Source: UMGS1279 sp045540715 (lineage in GTDB: Bacteria > Bacillota > Clostridia > Oscillospirales > Acutalibacteraceae). From it: a stretch of 64,000 bases of DNA. The notes beneath the pieces are model-generated. The model worked only from the letters and a program-made list of their open reading frames with translations. It did not search any database and was not told the origin of the DNA. The stretch is taken from positions 1-64,000 of the forward strand of contig JAZQHT010000001.1 in the NCBI GenBank assembly GCA_045540715.1, given 5' to 3'. Below, piece by piece: positions 1 to 8,767 of this stretch. Positions within the stretch are counted from its first letter, which is position 1. Each line of letters starts with the position of its first letter. A program made the translations under genes and the position numbers.

Positions 1-51
1 GGGGAGAAAAGAAACAAAGAAAAAAAGTTTAAATTTTTTTATAATTTATAC

Positions 52-79
52 TTGACTTTTTGAAATAAAAATGTATAAT
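52..79 (+). promoter_or_regulatory. Vegetative promoter for the peptide-lipoprotein pair
   Basis: TTGACT at 52-57 and TATAAT at 74-79 are separated by 16 bases. The spacing and hexamers fit a sigma-A promoter, with transcription expected to start near 86 and a GAGGAG ribosome site following at 115-120. Confidence 0.75.
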
Positions 80-129
80 TATATTATCAATGGTTTTATG
101 AAAAGTATATCTTTGAGGAGAATGACTTT

Positions 130-240
130 ATGAGAGAATATTTAGCTCCGGAAGTTGAAATTATTGAAAATATTAATACAAGTACTATGGATGACTTTGT
201 TTGGACCGAAAGCGATACAGACATTGAAGTTGATCTATAA
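130..240 (+). CDS. 36-residue acidic peptide, family not named
   Basis: ATG at 130 lies nine bases after GAGGAG (115-120), behind a good promoter. The peptide begins MREYLAPEVEIIENI and ends in an acidic tail (TDIEVDL); it has no signal sequence, no membrane segment and no cysteine. Its stop codon shares a base with the start of the following lipoprotein gene (TAATG at 238-242), so the two are probably translationally coupled. Short peptides with an N-terminal 'xYxxPExEII' pattern occur widely in gut Clostridia (recalled, not searched here) and some have been suspected of being peptide precursors; no modifying enzyme lies nearby in this window. Expression is well supported by the promoter and ribosome site; function is unknown. 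Confidence 0.65.
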   Translation: MREYLAPEVEIIENINTSTMDDFVWTESDTDIEVDL

Positions 241-611
241 TGAATAAGCTATTTAAGACTTTAATCTTATTAGTTCTTGTTTTTATACTTGTTTTAAGTT
301 TTGTTGCTTGCAAAGAGAAAGTACAAAACGTTAACAACAATACGTCAACAACCGTACAATCTGAGAACGTTTATAGTGACCCCATTATTGATACCGAAAT
401 TGATATGAGCGAAGATGAAAGTTCTTCTAATCCTACAAATCCGGTAACAAGCAGCACAACTAGTGGTACTACTACAACATCTGCAACTAGCGGTTCAAGT
501 AGTTCTAAACCAAACAGTAGTAATAACACAACAACTAGCCAAACCACCACAACCAGTAAACCCGTAAATTCTGGTTGGACAGGTGATTATGACATTAAAC
601 CATCATTATAA
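240..611 (+). CDS. Ser/Thr-rich lipoprotein, unknown function
   Basis: A 123-residue protein with a basic N-terminus and a hydrophobic segment (residues 5-22) ending in FVAC, so Cys24 is the probable lipidation site; the -3 residue is Phe, which is a weak lipobox. After the cysteine there is an acidic stretch (about 50-62) and then a low-complexity Ser/Thr/Asn linker that fills most of the chain, followed by a short end with Trp and Gly. No enzymatic domain is visible. The gene is coupled to the preceding 36-residue peptide by a TAATG overlap and is closed by a terminator, so the two form an isolated two-gene unit. The linker resembles the tails of the PBP at 49751 and the lipoprotein at 45550, which suggests a surface-exposed spacer. 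Function not known. Confidence 0.7.
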   Translation: MNKLFKTLILLVLVFILVLSFVACKEKVQNVNNNTSTTVQSENVYSDPIIDTEIDMSEDESSSNPTNPVTSSTTSGTTTTSATSGSSSSKPNSSNNTTTSQTTTTSKPVNSGWTGDYDIKPSL

Positions 612-616
612 AACCA

Positions 617-642
617 AGCCACAAATTTTGTGGCTTTTTTTA
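617..642 (+). terminator. Intrinsic terminator after the lipoprotein gene
   Basis: AGCCACAAA at 617-625 pairs with TTTGTGGCT at 627-635, followed by a T run. It separates the peptide-lipoprotein unit from alaS. Confidence 0.9.
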
Positions 643-673
643 TTTTATATATAAATATAATTATTAAATATAA

Positions 674-702
674 TTGACAAATTATTTTTAATTAGATATA
701 AT
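674..702 (+). promoter_or_regulatory. Consensus sigma-A promoter of alaS
   Basis: TTGACA (674-679) and TATAAT (697-702) are both perfect and separated by 17 bases. The expected transcript start near 709 leaves a leader of only about 33 bases, too short for a T-box. Confidence 0.92.
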
Positions 703-741
703 AATTTAGTATTATTTTGTTTATGTTTAGGAGTTCTTTTT

Positions 742-3315
742 ATGGAATGGCAATCACTCAATACTTTAAGAGAAAAATACTTATCGTTTTTTGAAAGTAA
801 GGGACATTTACGTCTTTCTAGCTTTCCGCTAATACCCAAAGACGATAATTCATTATTATTAATAAATGCAGGTATGGCACCTTTAAAAAAATACTTTACA
901 GGTGAAGTAACACCGCCTAGAAAAAGAGTAACAACCTGCCAAAAGTGTATCAGAACACCCGATATTGAGCGTGTTGGTAAAACCGCTCGTCACGGTACTT
1001 ATTTTGAAATGCTAGGTAACTTCTCATTTGGCGATTACTTTAAGCACGAAGCAACCGCTTGGGCTTGGGAGTTTTGTACTAAGGTTTTAGAAATGCCTGT
1101 TGATAAATTATGGGTTACTATTTATCAAGACGATGATGAAGCATTTGATATTTGGACCAAAGAAGTGGGCGTAGCTCCTGATAGAATTGTTCGTATGGGC
1201 AAAGAAGATAACTTCTGGGAATTGGGTTCCGGTCCTTGCGGCCCTTGTTCTGAAATTTATTATGACCGTGGCGAAGAATTTGGTTGCGGAAGCCCTGACT
1301 GTAAAGTTGGTTGCGAATGCGATAGATTTATGGAATTTTGGAACTTAGTATTTACTCAATTTGATTCTGATGGTAACGGCAATTACACACCACTTGCTAA
1401 TCCTAATATTGATACAGGTATGGGACTAGAACGTCTTGCTTGTATTTTTCAAAACGTAAACAATTTATTCGAAGTTGATACAGTTCAAAAAATTATGACC
1501 CATTTAGCGGATATTTCGGGTTATAAATATAAAGAAGACGATAAAATTGACGTTTCACTTCGCGTTATTACCGACCATATTCGTTCAACATCCTTTATGA
1601 TTGGTGATGGCGTTATGCCTTCAAACGAAGGTCGCGGTTATGTTTTACGTCGTTTACTTCGCAGAGCTGCTCGTCACGGAAGATTATTAGGCATTAATAA
1701 ACCTTTCTTACATGAATTATGCAGCACTGTTATTGAAGAAAATAAATCAGCTTATCCTGAATTAGTTGAAAAAATTGAACATATCAAAACTATTATCTTA
1801 GTTGAAGAAGAAAATTTCGGCAAAACTATCGATAAGGGCTTAAATATGCTAAATGAGCTAATTTTAGGTGATATTAAAGAACTTTCAGGTAAAGATGCCT
1901 TTAAACTTTATGATACTTATGGTTTCCCACTAGACTTAACTAAAGATATATTAGAAGAAAAGGGAATTACCGTTAACGAAGATGAATTTAATGCTTTAAT
2001 GAACGAACAAAAGCAACGCGCTCGCGAAGCAAGAAAAAATAGCAATATTGAAGGCTGGAAAGATTCTAACGACTTTTTAGACGGTATTGCTGCAACAAAC
2101 TTTGTTGGTTACGAAAACGATAGTGTTAACGCAAAAGTTTTAGCCGCTAATTCAAATAGCATTGTTTTAGATACTACAAGTTTTTATGCTGAAAGCGGCG
2201 GACAGGTTGCAGATAGCGGCGAAATTTTCTTTGAAGGCGGTAGCTTTAAGGTAGAAAACGTTATTAAAACTCCTTCAGGTGTGTTTGTACACGAAGGAAA
2301 ATTTGTAAATGGCAGCGTAAAAGCTGGAGATCTTGTAAACACCTTTATTGATTCCGCTCGTCGCGAAAATATTAAGCGTAATCATACTGCAGCCCACCTT
2401 TTACAGGCCGCTTTAAGAAAGGTTTTAGGCAACCACGTTGAACAAGCCGGTCAATACGTTTCTGAAAATTCAGTTCGTTTTGACTTTACACATTTTTCTG
2501 CCGTTACAAAAGAAGAATTAGAAGCAGTTGAAAAAATTGTTAACGCTGAAATTCTAAAAGGTGCAACGGTTGTAACAGAAGAAATGTCAATAGCAGATGC
2601 AAAAGCAAAAGGCGCAATGGCATTATTTGGCGAAAAATATGGTGAAACCGTTAGAGTTGTAACTGCAGGGGATATTTCAATTGAACTATGCGGCGGTACT
2701 CACGTTAAAAACACTTCTGAAATTTGTTTGTTTAAAATTATTTCTGAAAATTCGGTTGCTTCGGGTGTTAGAAGAATTGAAGCAGTTACAGGTGAGGGCA
2801 TATTAAAACTAATCAATAGCTATAAATCAATTATTTTTGATACTGCAGATGCTTTAAAACTTCAAAACGCATTTGAATTACCTCAAAAAGCAAAACAAAT
2901 CACCGAAGAATTAAAACAAACCGAAAAGAAGGTTGAAGCATTAGAAGGTAAAATTGCTGCAAACTCAACAGATGATTTTATTAAAAATGCAAAAGACCAT
3001 AATGGTTTTAAAGTAATAATTGCTGAACTTAATAACGTAGCACCTAATATTGCAAGAAATATGTGCGACGTGATTAAAGAAAAAGAACAAGATGCAGTTA
3101 TTGTTTTTGCCCTTAAAAACGACGAAAAATTAACCTTCTTAGCTTCTTGTGGTAAAGAAGCTGTTAAAAATGGCGCTCATGCAGGCAATATTGTAAAAGC
3201 CGTTGCTACCGTAACAGGTGGTAATGGTGGCGGCAAACCCGATAGCGCAATGGCGGGCGGCAAAGACGCAAGCAAAACAGCAGATGCCTTAAAAGAAGTT
3301 CTAAATGTTTTATAG
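742..3315 (+). CDS. alaS: Alanine--tRNA ligase
   Basis: Charges tRNA-Ala with alanine in the cytoplasm. The 857-residue length is normal for AlaRS. The order is the class II catalytic domain (opening with LNTLREKYLSFFESKGH and including the PCGPCSEIYYD region), the tRNA-recognition domain, the editing domain with its two zinc-ligand motifs HTAAH (His548 and His552) and CGGTH (Cys650 and His654), and a C-terminal C-Ala domain ending in a Gly-rich GGNGGGKPD segment. ATG at 742 follows AGGAG (729-733). The start codon is preceded by a perfect promoter and a short leader, so no T-box control is visible. A HIT-family gene follows eight bases after the stop, and the comEC-holA genes continue in the same direction. 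Confidence 0.98.
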   Translation: MEWQSLNTLREKYLSFFESKGHLRLSSFPLIPKDDNSLLLINAGMAPLKKYFTGEVTPPRKRVTTCQKCIRTPDIERVGKTARHGTYFEMLGNFSFGDYFKHEATAWAWEFCTKVLEMPVDKLWVTIYQDDDEAFDIWTKEVGVAPDRIVRMGKEDNFWELGSGPCGPCSEIYYDRGEEFGCGSPDCKVGCECDRFMEFWNLVFTQFDSDGNGNYTPLANPNIDTGMGLERLACIFQNVNNLFEVDTVQKIMTHLADISGYKYKEDDKIDVSLRVITDHIRSTSFMIGDGVMPSNEGRGYVLRRLLRRAARHGRLLGINKPFLHELCSTVIEENKSAYPELVEKIEHIKTIILVEEENFGKTIDKGLNMLNELILGDIKELSGKDAFKLYDTYGFPLDLTKDILEEKGITVNEDEFNALMNEQKQRAREARKNSNIEGWKDSNDFLDGIAATNFVGYENDSVNAKVLAANSNSIVLDTTSFYAESGGQVADSGEIFFEGGSFKVENVIKTPSGVFVHEGKFVNGSVKAGDLVNTFIDSARRENIKRNHTAAHLLQAALRKVLGNHVEQAGQYVSENSVRFDFTHFSAVTKEELEAVEKIVNAEILKGATVVTEEMSIADAKAKGAMALFGEKYGETVRVVTAGDISIELCGGTHVKNTSEICLFKIISENSVASGVRRIEAVTGEGILKLINSYKSIIFDTADALKLQNAFELPQKAKQITEELKQTEKKVEALEGKIAANSTDDFIKNAKDHNGFKVIIAELNNVAPNIARNMCDVIKEKEQDAVIVFALKNDEKLTFLASCGKEAVKNGAHAGNIVKAVATVTGGNGGGKPDSAMAGGKDASKTADALKEVLNVL

Positions 3316-3323
3316 GTGATATT

Positions 3324-3665
3324 ATGAACGATTGTTTATTTTGTAAAATAATTAAAGGCGAAATTCCTTCCACAAAGGTTTTCGAAAACGAATACGTTTA
3401 TGCCTTTAAAGATATAGACCCACAAGCACCACTGCACTATATCTTTATACCAAAAGAGCATATTGAATCTTGCGATATGATTAATGAAGATAATGCTCAT
3501 TTAATAGGTGAAGTCTTTAAGGCAATTGCTAAGGTTGCTCACGACGAAAAATTAGAAGATGGCTATAGAATAGTTAATAACTGTGGTGAAAACGCAGGAC
3601 AAACAGTTTTCCATATTCATTTTCACGTAATGGGTAAACGTAAATTCTTATGGCCTGCGGGCTAA
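3324..3665 (+). CDS. HIT-family nucleotide hydrolase (HinT type)
   Basis: A 113-residue histidine triad protein of the HinT branch, which hydrolyses adenosine phosphoramidates and related acyl-adenylates in the cytoplasm. The start DCLFCKIIKGEIPS is typical of the branch with its Cys-x-x-Cys zinc site, and the triad HIHFHV lies near residues 98-103. The protein ends in the usual Trp-Pro pair. It starts eight bases after alaS and is probably co-transcribed with it. HinT can act on lysyl- or aminoacyl-adenylates in other bacteria, so its place next to a tRNA synthetase is suggestive, but that link is inference. Confidence 0.95.
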   Translation: MNDCLFCKIIKGEIPSTKVFENEYVYAFKDIDPQAPLHYIFIPKEHIESCDMINEDNAHLIGEVFKAIAKVAHDEKLEDGYRIVNNCGENAGQTVFHIHFHVMGKRKFLWPAG

Positions 3666-3694
3666 AATAATAAAATATAAAGGGCTAGTGTTAA

Positions 3695-5824
3695 ATGGTT
3701 AGGGTATTATTTTATACAAGCATAATATCTCTGGTTATTTCCGCAGCCTTTTTATTTTTACCGTTTTATTTAATTGTAATATTAGCTGCGATTTTATTTG
3801 TTAGTTTTATTCTTGTATTAATTTTAAAGAACAAAAACAAATTTAATAACGCTTTTATGCTTTTTCTATGTTTAGTTTTTTCTATATACGGAATTTTAAA
3901 TTTATTAGAGGTTCAAAAAATTGAAAAGTTAAGCGGCAAAACTGCAATAGTAGAAGGCTATATTACAGAAGATGCAGAAAGTTACGATTCGTATTGTTCT
4001 TATGTTTTAAACACAACCCGTGTTGAAATTGACGGTAGCACAAAGGATATACCGCAAAAGTTTAAAATAAGAATTAATGAAAGTGGAGATTTTGCATTTT
4101 CTTCTTTTGTAAATGTAAAAGCTAAAATTAAACTTAATAAAATTTATGGTGACTTTAGAAATTTTAGCTATTCTCAAAAAATCTATTTAAATAGTTATAG
4201 TGCAGAGGTTATTAGTTGCGACGAAATGCAAAATAAGCCTATATATTATCCGGCTTATTTGCTTTCAAAAGGCATTAATAAACTTTTATATAGCAATATG
4301 GGTTATGAGGATGCAGCTCTTTCTTCTGCTGTTTTATTAGGTGATGAAACAGGCCTTACAGATGAATTTTATAATAATTCAAAAGTTACCGGTGTAACAC
4401 ATATGCTAGTTGTATCGGGTACACATATATCAATAATAACAATGGCCTTGCATACCTTTTTAAAACGCATTAAATTTCCGCAAAGACTAAGACCAATATT
4501 TATGTTATTTATTACATATTTAATAATGGCGGTTTGTGGTTTTTCTGCAAGCGTTGTTAGAGCAGGTCTTACTTACGTGGTTTATTTTGTAGGAGATATA
4601 GTATTTAAAAAGAGCGATGGTCTTAATGCACTAGGCACGGCTACTGTAATACTTCTTTTTGATAGCCCGTTTTTATTCTATAATATAGGTTATTTGCTAT
4701 CTTACGTTGCAACCTATGCCGTTATTGCACTAACAGGGCCTATTTATAGACTTGTTACAAAGGTTTATATACCGGGATTTTTAGGCAAAATTTATTATGG
4801 TGCGGCATTTATACTGGCACAAACTTTAGCTGCAACTTTTGCAACGCTTCCAATATCTATGGCTACGTTTGGTTATTTTTCAATAATATCACCAATAACC
4901 AATTTGCTATTAGCATCGGCAGTTAACGGCATATTGATATTTTCAATTTTTGCTGTAATGATAGCAGCGGTACCAATATTAAATATATTCTCGTTTTTTC
5001 TCTTCTTTATATTAACTTGCCTGTCCAAATTTAGTTATTTTGTGATTAATTTGTTTGGCAATCTTGAGTTTGCATTAGTGGAAGTTGAGCCTATTCACGT
5101 TGTAGCTTGGATTTTAATTGCAGTAGCTTTTATAGGATACGTTTTTTCAAGAAAAATCAAAGACTTTATTCGCGTATATAAAACGATTCTTATAAGCAGT
5201 ATATCCTTGTTTTTAGTTGGCTCACTTATGTTTGGAGTAACTTTTTTAAAACCACAAAAGAACACAAATCTTACAATGATAGAAGTGGGTAATGGCATTT
5301 GCGCTATTGTAACCTATAAAAATGCATCAGTATTAGTAGGACTTGGCGATAATCTTTCTGACCATAAGAGAATAACAGATAGATTATTTAAACTTGGTAA
5401 ACGCGGTGTTGATTTAATATTAATTCCAAATGCAACAAAAGAGTATTGTGGCGGCTATACAACTTTAGAAAATATAAATAGTAATTACATTGTAGCTAAT
5501 AGCATAGGTGCATATAGCTCTGCTTTAAAACAGTTTGATAATATAACCTATTTTAAAAACCAACATAAAGGCAGTGTAGGAGATATTAAATATTCTGTAA
5601 ATAAATATAGCACCATTATTTCAACACCTGATACTACTATCGAATTTAATATTGGCGCGTATTTTAATAGATATAGCGATGTTGATATTTTAGTAACCTT
5701 AAATTATATACCTGAAAAATTCGATAAGAAGGCAATAGTTTGTGGTAATAAAATAGATAATATAATAGAAGACGAAGATATTTATTATCTTTATAATGAT
5801 ATAACTTTTAATTTAGGAGATTAG
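3695..5824 (+). CDS. comEC: ComEC/Rec2 family DNA-uptake channel
   Basis: A 709-residue polytopic membrane protein. In transformable bacteria ComEC forms the inner-membrane channel through which single-stranded DNA enters. N-terminal membrane helices are followed by a soluble OB-like part (about 80-170), then the competence domain of many helices, with the family signature MLVVSGTHISII near residues 235-245. The C-terminal metallo-beta-lactamase-like domain (from about residue 525) is degenerate: its opening reads IEVGNGICAIV instead of the usual DVGQGDA type, and the HxHxDH metal motif is replaced by a stretch reading PNATKEYCGGY. It precedes holA by two bases, an arrangement conserved in Firmicutes. 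No comEA is present in the window, so transformation competence is not shown. Confidence 0.93.
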   Translation: MVRVLFYTSIISLVISAAFLFLPFYLIVILAAILFVSFILVLILKNKNKFNNAFMLFLCLVFSIYGILNLLEVQKIEKLSGKTAIVEGYITEDAESYDSYCSYVLNTTRVEIDGSTKDIPQKFKIRINESGDFAFSSFVNVKAKIKLNKIYGDFRNFSYSQKIYLNSYSAEVISCDEMQNKPIYYPAYLLSKGINKLLYSNMGYEDAALSSAVLLGDETGLTDEFYNNSKVTGVTHMLVVSGTHISIITMALHTFLKRIKFPQRLRPIFMLFITYLIMAVCGFSASVVRAGLTYVVYFVGDIVFKKSDGLNALGTATVILLFDSPFLFYNIGYLLSYVATYAVIALTGPIYRLVTKVYIPGFLGKIYYGAAFILAQTLAATFATLPISMATFGYFSIISPITNLLLASAVNGILIFSIFAVMIAAVPILNIFSFFLFFILTCLSKFSYFVINLFGNLEFALVEVEPIHVVAWILIAVAFIGYVFSRKIKDFIRVYKTILISSISLFLVGSLMFGVTFLKPQKNTNLTMIEVGNGICAIVTYKNASVLVGLGDNLSDHKRITDRLFKLGKRGVDLILIPNATKEYCGGYTTLENINSNYIVANSIGAYSSALKQFDNITYFKNQHKGSVGDIKYSVNKYSTIISTPDTTIEFNIGAYFNRYSDVDILVTLNYIPEKFDKKAIVCGNKIDNIIEDEDIYYLYNDITFNLGD

Positions 5825-5825
5825 T

Positions 5826-6848
5826 ATGGTAAACGAAGTTGAACTTAAAAATTTAATACAAAAAAACGCTAATAGCCATATTTATTTCTTGTTTGGTGAT
5901 GATCCTTACTTAGTTAAAACCTATACCGATAAGATTGTCGATTTTGTGGTGGGGGATAATGCCGATTTAGATTTAACCTCTTTAGATTATAATGCAAAAG
6001 TTGCTGAAATTAGCGACGCTACAATGCAATTTTCCTTTTTGGGCGGCAGAAAGTGTGTAAAGGTTTCTAATTTAGATTTTGAAGCACTTTCGGCTTCTGA
6101 ATATAAAGAATTTAAAAATATGTTAGAAAATGCAAGTTTATCTAACTGTTTGGTATTATATTTTGATTCTTTTGTTATTGATACTAAACGCTCAAAACGT
6201 TTTAAAGAAATTGAAAGTATTATTTCAAATCAAAACGGTGTTGTAGCAGAACTAAATCACAGAACAGAGGTACAACTTGTAAAAATATTATCTGAGGGTG
6301 CCAGAAAACGTGGTTTAAAATTAGCTGAAAATACTGCTAGATTTTTAATAAATTACGTATCTTCTGACCTTAACATTTTAGTTAACGAACTTAATAAACT
6401 TTGTTTATATAAAAAGACTGGCGAAATTACGGTTAACGACGTTGAAGAACTTTGCGCAAGAAGTTTAGAGGCTTCAATTTATGATATTTCAAACCATATT
6501 TTAAACAAACAAATTGATAAAGCAATATATGAAGTTAATGTTTTGGTTAATCAAAAGATTGAGCCTGCTGTTATTTATAGTGATATTACATCGGCTTTTG
6601 CTGATATTTACTATGCCTTAACAATAATAGAGGCGGGGGTTTTATTGGATAAAGCTGCAAATGAGCTAAACTACCCCAAACATATTGCATTTAGACTTAA
6701 AAATGCAATAAGCAAGGCAAGAAGTTTGGGTGAATCAAAAGTAAGAAAGGTATTGGACATTTTACTTTCTTCTGATACTGAAATTAAAGCCTCTAATGAT
6801 GCATTTGCTTTAGAGAAAATGATTTTTATGATTTACGCGGTTTTGTAG
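5826..6848 (+). CDS. holA: DNA polymerase III subunit delta
   Basis: The 340-residue clamp-loader subunit that opens the sliding clamp at the replication fork. The start YFLFGDDPYLV and the three-domain layout (two AAA+-like domains, then a C-terminal collar domain) match HolA, and the length is typical. Delta lacks a working ATP site, as here. It begins two bases after comEC, with AGGAGA (5815-5820) overlapping the end of comEC, so translation is likely to be linked. The comEC-holA order is standard in Firmicutes; the usual next gene rpsT is absent and is replaced by an rnmV-like gene. Confidence 0.95.
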   Translation: MVNEVELKNLIQKNANSHIYFLFGDDPYLVKTYTDKIVDFVVGDNADLDLTSLDYNAKVAEISDATMQFSFLGGRKCVKVSNLDFEALSASEYKEFKNMLENASLSNCLVLYFDSFVIDTKRSKRFKEIESIISNQNGVVAELNHRTEVQLVKILSEGARKRGLKLAENTARFLINYVSSDLNILVNELNKLCLYKKTGEITVNDVEELCARSLEASIYDISNHILNKQIDKAIYEVNVLVNQKIEPAVIYSDITSAFADIYYALTIIEAGVLLDKAANELNYPKHIAFRLKNAISKARSLGESKVRKVLDILLSSDTEIKASNDAFALEKMIFMIYAVL

Positions 6849-6855
6849 GTGTAAA

Positions 6856-7422
6856 ATGTACAGAGTTAAATTTCCAATAATAGTTGAAGGCAAGTACGAC
6901 AAAGCTTTTTTAAAAAGTTTTTTAGATGCTACAATTATTACTACCGAGGGTTTTGGCATTTATAAGAATAAAAAATTCGATAATTTAATAAACCTTTTAG
7001 CGGAACAAAATAAGGTTATTGTTTTAACTGATAGCGATAATGCCGGTAAGCAAATAAGAAATTATTTAAAAAATATACTTAAAGATATAGAAATTATCAA
7101 TATATATACACCACAAATAAAAGGCAAAGAAAAAAGAAAAAGCAATTACTCTAAAGAAGGCTTTTTAGGTGTTGAAGGCCAAAATAAAGACGAAATACTA
7201 TCTTTATTAAAAGAGGTTTTAGAAGAAAAAACAGTAACAAATTCTATTACAAAAACAGATTTGTTTTTTTTAGGACTTGTTGGTAAAGAGAACTCAACGG
7301 CAAAAAGGGAAGAATTGTTGAAAGAGTTAAACCTTCCGCTAAATCTATCAACCAATATGCTTTTAGAAGTGTTAAATAGAAAATACACTAAAGCAGAATT
7401 TATAGAATCATATAAGGAGTAA
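6856..7422 (+). CDS. rnmV: Ribonuclease M5 (TOPRIM, 5S rRNA maturation)
   Basis: A 188-residue protein with an N-terminal TOPRIM domain: the catalytic glutamate lies in IVEGKYD (residues 8-14) and the metal-binding acid pair in TDSDNAGKQ (about 57-65). The C-terminal half is the small substrate-binding domain of RNase M5. In Bacillus this enzyme trims precursor 5S rRNA with ribosomal protein L18. It starts eight bases after holA. In Bacillus rnmV sits near ksgA; here no ksgA follows. Size and both motif blocks support the call; a DnaG-like helper is excluded by the lack of a zinc finger and the small size. Confidence 0.9.
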   Translation: MYRVKFPIIVEGKYDKAFLKSFLDATIITTEGFGIYKNKKFDNLINLLAEQNKVIVLTDSDNAGKQIRNYLKNILKDIEIINIYTPQIKGKEKRKSNYSKEGFLGVEGQNKDEILSLLKEVLEEKTVTNSITKTDLFFLGLVGKENSTAKREELLKELNLPLNLSTNMLLEVLNRKYTKAEFIESYKE

Positions 7423-7426
7423 CGAT

Positions 7427-8422
7427 ATGGCAATAGGCAACTCTAAAATTAAAGTATTATATATATTAGAAATACTTAAAAAATATTCTGATGAAGCCCA
7501 TCCTTTAAACTCTGCAGAAATTATAGAAAAGCTTTTGGCTTACGGGGTTACTTGCGAAAGAAAGTCGCTTTATAACGATATTGAATTATTACAAATTGCC
7601 GGTTACGATATTATTAATACAAAAACTCCTAAAAGCGGTTATTTTTTAGCAAGTCGAGAATTTGAACAACCAGAATTGTCGTTACTTGCAGATGCCGTTA
7701 TGGCGGCAAATTTTGTAACACCCAAAAAAACTGGTGAAATATTAAAAAAACTCGAAGGTTTTTTAAGTGTTCATGATGCCGTAAACTTTAGAAATCGCAT
7801 TTTTATTGATAATACTCACAAGTGTGAGAATAATGAAATTTATTATAATATTGATAAAATTCAAAGAGCTATAGAAGGAAATAAAAGGGTAGAGTTTACA
7901 TATATTCGCCATAAAATTATTGATGGTAAGCCTGAAGAACATAAAACCACGTTTTATGTTAGCCCCTATGCATTAACCTGGGTTGATGACAATTATTATT
8001 TAATTGGTAATATGCATAAATATAACAATCTTATTCATTTAAGAGTGGATAGGATGAAAGGCGTTACAATTCAAAAGAAAGACGCTAGAAATTTTGAGGA
8101 AGTATCAGAATATCGCGGCTTTTTTGATACAGCAGATTACACTGCGAAGGCCTTTAATATGTTCGGTGGGGAAAAGGCGCGAATTGAATTGTTATGTAAA
8201 AACGAAAGTTTTGAAATGGTTCAAGATGAGTTTGGTAAAGATATTGTATATATCAAGCATGATGATAATCACTTTAGAATTTTGTGCGATGGCATTATTA
8301 GTGAAGGCCTAACAAGTTATCTAGTGCAGTTTGCAGATAATATCGAGGTGCTTTCACCACCCAAGCTAAGACGTATGGTTATAGATAAAATCGATCGTCT
8401 TTGCGAAGTTTATAAAAAATAG
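7427..8422 (+). CDS. WYL-domain transcriptional regulator
   Basis: A 331-residue regulator with an N-terminal winged helix (residues about 5-70, including a recognition segment TCERKSLYNDIELLQ), a central WYL domain (about 135-215, with YVSPYALTWVDDNYYLIG, the segment that gives the family its name) and a C-terminal WCX domain. WYL proteins sense small ligands or nucleic acids and often act in stress or defence control; the ligand here cannot be read. It starts five bases after rnmV. Its last bases run into the sigma-E-like promoter of bofA, so regulator and sporulation gene are packed tightly but probably transcribed separately. Confidence 0.92.
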   Translation: MAIGNSKIKVLYILEILKKYSDEAHPLNSAEIIEKLLAYGVTCERKSLYNDIELLQIAGYDIINTKTPKSGYFLASREFEQPELSLLADAVMAANFVTPKKTGEILKKLEGFLSVHDAVNFRNRIFIDNTHKCENNEIYYNIDKIQRAIEGNKRVEFTYIRHKIIDGKPEEHKTTFYVSPYALTWVDDNYYLIGNMHKYNNLIHLRVDRMKGVTIQKKDARNFEEVSEYRGFFDTADYTAKAFNMFGGEKARIELLCKNESFEMVQDEFGKDIVYIKHDDNHFRILCDGIISEGLTSYLVQFADNIEVLSPPKLRRMVIDKIDRLCEVYKK

Positions 8423-8450
8423 CATATCTAAAAATCTATAAGCATAAACT
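8422..8450 (+). promoter_or_regulatory. Sigma-E-like promoter of bofA
   Basis: GCATATC (8422-8428) and CATAAACT (8443-8450) are separated by exactly 14 bases. They match the mother-cell sigma-E consensus (kmATATT, 14-15 bases, CATACAmT) at nearly every position. Transcription would start near 8457, just before the AAAGGG ribosome site. bofA is a sigma-E gene in Bacillus, which supports the assignment. Confidence 0.65.
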
Positions 8451-8474
8451 TTATAAAAAAACAAAGGGTAGCTT

Positions 8475-8738
8475 ATGGAAATTTTAAAGATAGTTTTTAT
8501 TGTTTTATTTGTAATATATGGTATATTTGTACTTGTGTTTTCTTTACTAGAAAAACGGCCTTTGTACACGATATTTATGTTTATGGCGGTTGGTGTTTTA
8601 ACCCTTTTGGTTATAAATTTATTGGCGCCAATAACAAAAATAAGTTTACCTATTAACACTTACACTGTTTTGGGTTCCGCAGGTTTTGGAATACCTGGTG
8701 TAATTGCACTTTTAATTTTAAGAATAATTTTTATTTAG
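8475..8738 (+). CDS. bofA: Pro-sigma-K processing inhibitor BofA
   Basis: An 87-residue integral membrane protein with two or three hydrophobic segments. The C-terminal half carries the BofA hallmark: an NLLAP turn, then a LPIN motif (about 60-63) and the GIPGVIALL segment (about 73-81). In Bacillus, BofA holds SpoIVFA and the SpoIVFB protease in an inactive complex in the outer forespore membrane and so delays release of sigma-K. Length is the same as Bacillus BofA. A sigma-E-type promoter lies just upstream and a terminator overlaps the stop codon, making it a single-gene unit. The M50 protease at 27011 is not an obvious SpoIVFB, so its partner is probably encoded elsewhere. Confidence 0.88.
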   Translation: MEILKIVFIVLFVIYGIFVLVFSLLEKRPLYTIFMFMAVGVLTLLVINLLAPITKISLPINTYTVLGSAGFGIPGVIALLILRIIFI

Positions 8739-8762
8739 CGGTGAACAACACCGCTATTTTTA
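8737..8762 (+). terminator. Intrinsic terminator overlapping the bofA stop codon
   Basis: AGCGGTG (8737-8743) pairs with CACCGCT (8749-8755) around a five-base loop, followed by ATTTTTATT. The stem begins inside the TAG stop codon of bofA. Confidence 0.88.
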
Positions 8763-8767
8763 TTGCC

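Noticed and set aside
645..741. Possible T-box leader before alaS
   Set aside because: The promoter at 674-702 leaves only about 33 leader bases, too few for a T-box; no AGGGTGGNACCGCG-like box is present.
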